NCBI RefSeq assembly: GCF_022458985.1
Contig: NC_061774.1
Coordinates: 9,972,616 to 10,036,615, forward strand
Direction: 5' to 3'
From: Mugil cephalus
Taxonomy: Eukaryota > Chordata > Actinopteri > Mugiliformes > Mugilidae
Length of the DNA: 64,000 bases
In this document: piece by piece, positions 62,729-64,000 of the stretch
Numbering within the stretch: position 1 is the first letter of the stretch
Layout of the letters: each line of letters begins with the position of its first letter
The notes under the pieces: model-generated
The model's input: only the letters and a program-made list of their open reading frames with translations
Database searches by the model: none
What the model was told of the DNA's origin: nothing
Made by a program: the position numbers and the translations under genes

Positions 62729-62739
62729 AGGGAGCAGCT

Positions 62740-63415
62740 GGGAGGAGTCGTCATGTGACACCAACAAACAAAGACACACTCCTCATCCTGGTGCGCGGCT
62801 GGTGGATGCAGGGATGCATGTCCGCTGGTCCGGACCAGATTCACACATACTGGTTATCTCAGCGAGCATTCTCACATCTGCTTGTGATAGTGGAGCTGCT
62901 GTCACGTACACAGAGCAGCACGAGCATGGAAAAGTGTAATGAGGGCAGCCAGGAGCACAAACAACACATGACAAGCTCCTAAGGAGGCCAAATAGCCCAG
63001 ACTCTCACACTCGCACATCTGGTTATTAGATCAGATCTTTCATCAATTGACCTCACAGTCTGATAGCCGCACTGGACAAGTGGTCAACATATTCCCCGTG
63101 CTACATTCCTCCTTTGGCAATGACTGACAGGGATCAGGATCAAATGTGTCTCCAAATGATGCATGCTGTTTTTCATTGTTGCTGTTAAAAAAAAGAAAAA
63201 GAAGAAGAAGAAGATTTTTTTTATTTTTGTGGCCTCTTCCTTTCTCAACAATTTAACAGGCAACAGAAATAAAAACGGATATCCAAGCACAATAAATGAG
63301 GCTGTGTGTTGGGTATTATCACAGGCCGAGTGACAATTTACTCGGACACTTGAACACAACAGGAACAATATGAATGAATTTAGTATCAGCTGAGCCTTTC
63401 CTGCTTTGGTAAACT
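62740..63415. other. Upstream flank of map1lc3c
   Basis: No coding exon or recognised element apart from a GAA/A-rich tract at 63187-63214. Confidence 0.5.
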
Positions 63416-63810
63416 TACACAGATCAGGCATAACATTATGACCACCTTCCTAATACCGTGTATGTCTCCTTTGTGCCTCCAAATCAGTTGAGACTCATCA
63501 TAGAATGGACGTGGGTCTTGTGAGGGTGTCCTGTGGTGTCTGGTAACAGGATGTTGTTAGTGGGGGCCTTTGTGTCCTATCGGTTGAGGGAAGAGGCCTC
63601 TGTGGATCATCCCACGGATACTTGATCAGTTTGGGGGTCTGCTGCCATCAAGGAGTGTCACTGCTATGGAGTCGGGTTGTACATGTCTTAGTAACATCCA
63701 CATGAATGACAGGCCTAAATGTTTCCCAGCACAACACTGTATTGTCACGAGATGTTCAATGTTCTTCACTTCTCCTGTCAGTGGTTTTAATGTTGTGGCT
63801 TATTGGTGTA
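63416..63810. mobile_element. Tc1/mariner internal-deletion derivative
   Basis: The left end TACACAGATCAGGCATAACA and the inverse of the right end (TACACCAATAAGCCACAACA) match at 23 of 30 positions by my count; both start with the TA target. The body begins with ATGACCACCTTCCTAATACC, the text of a well-known fish Tc1-like element whose transposase runs on the minus strand. Only about 395 bases remain of an element normally over 1 kb, so most of the transposase is gone. Confidence 0.75.
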
Positions 63811-64000
63811 CTTTGAAGGTCTATTTAGTGGCTGTTCTAGCAGCTTTCAAGTGTACCACGTGATTTTCACATGAGTTGTCATAGCGTTGTCATGTTGTCC
63901 CGTTCAGGTTTCCAGGTTTATGAGCTCAATGCCAGCACTTAAAATCAGATAGGCGCTGATCAAAGTCCCATCTGCCGATCGGGACCATGGGGTCAGATCA

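Overview
The window is nuclear DNA from a ray-finned (teleost) fish. Vertebrate genes with short GT-AG introns are spaced a few kilobases apart, and the gaps and introns hold fish-type DNA-transposon fossils (Tc1/mariner deletion derivatives, MITEs, a hAT-like end), one SINE-like relic and simple repeats. No species can be named. I saw no prokaryotic operon, CRISPR array, retroviral element or rRNA.

Seven protein-coding genes can be read exon by exon. From left to right they are: plaat3-like phospholipase/acyltransferase (3385-5700, minus); ints5, an Integrator subunit (9421-13818, plus); ganab, glucosidase II alpha (15491-24966, plus); prpf39, a U1 snRNP splicing factor (26637-33588, plus); ubxn1, a UBA/UBX p97 adaptor (37352-41093, minus); ehd1, a dynamin-like membrane-remodelling ATPase (46354-57998, plus); and map1lc3c, an ATG8 family member (61798-62583, minus). 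In six genes all exon phases close and the products are near their human lengths. The exception is ubxn1, whose first exon is out of frame with the rest because of an A-run.

The genes do not form one pathway. Three are housekeeping RNA or ER-folding functions (ints5, ganab, prpf39) and four concern membranes, ubiquitin or autophagy (plaat3, ubxn1, ehd1, map1lc3c). Several have human orthologues on 11q12-q13, including the ints5-to-ganab head-to-tail pair, so most of the window is a conserved syntenic block; prpf39 and map1lc3c are not on that human arm.

The most useful observations are RFX/X-box-like palindromes flanking ehd1, a 66-nt cassette exon in ganab that matches the human alternative exon, a tandem NAGNAG acceptor at the next ganab exon, the ubxn1 exon-1 frame problem, and four related Tc1-like terminal fragments. 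Nothing here clearly qualifies as a wholly undescribed system.
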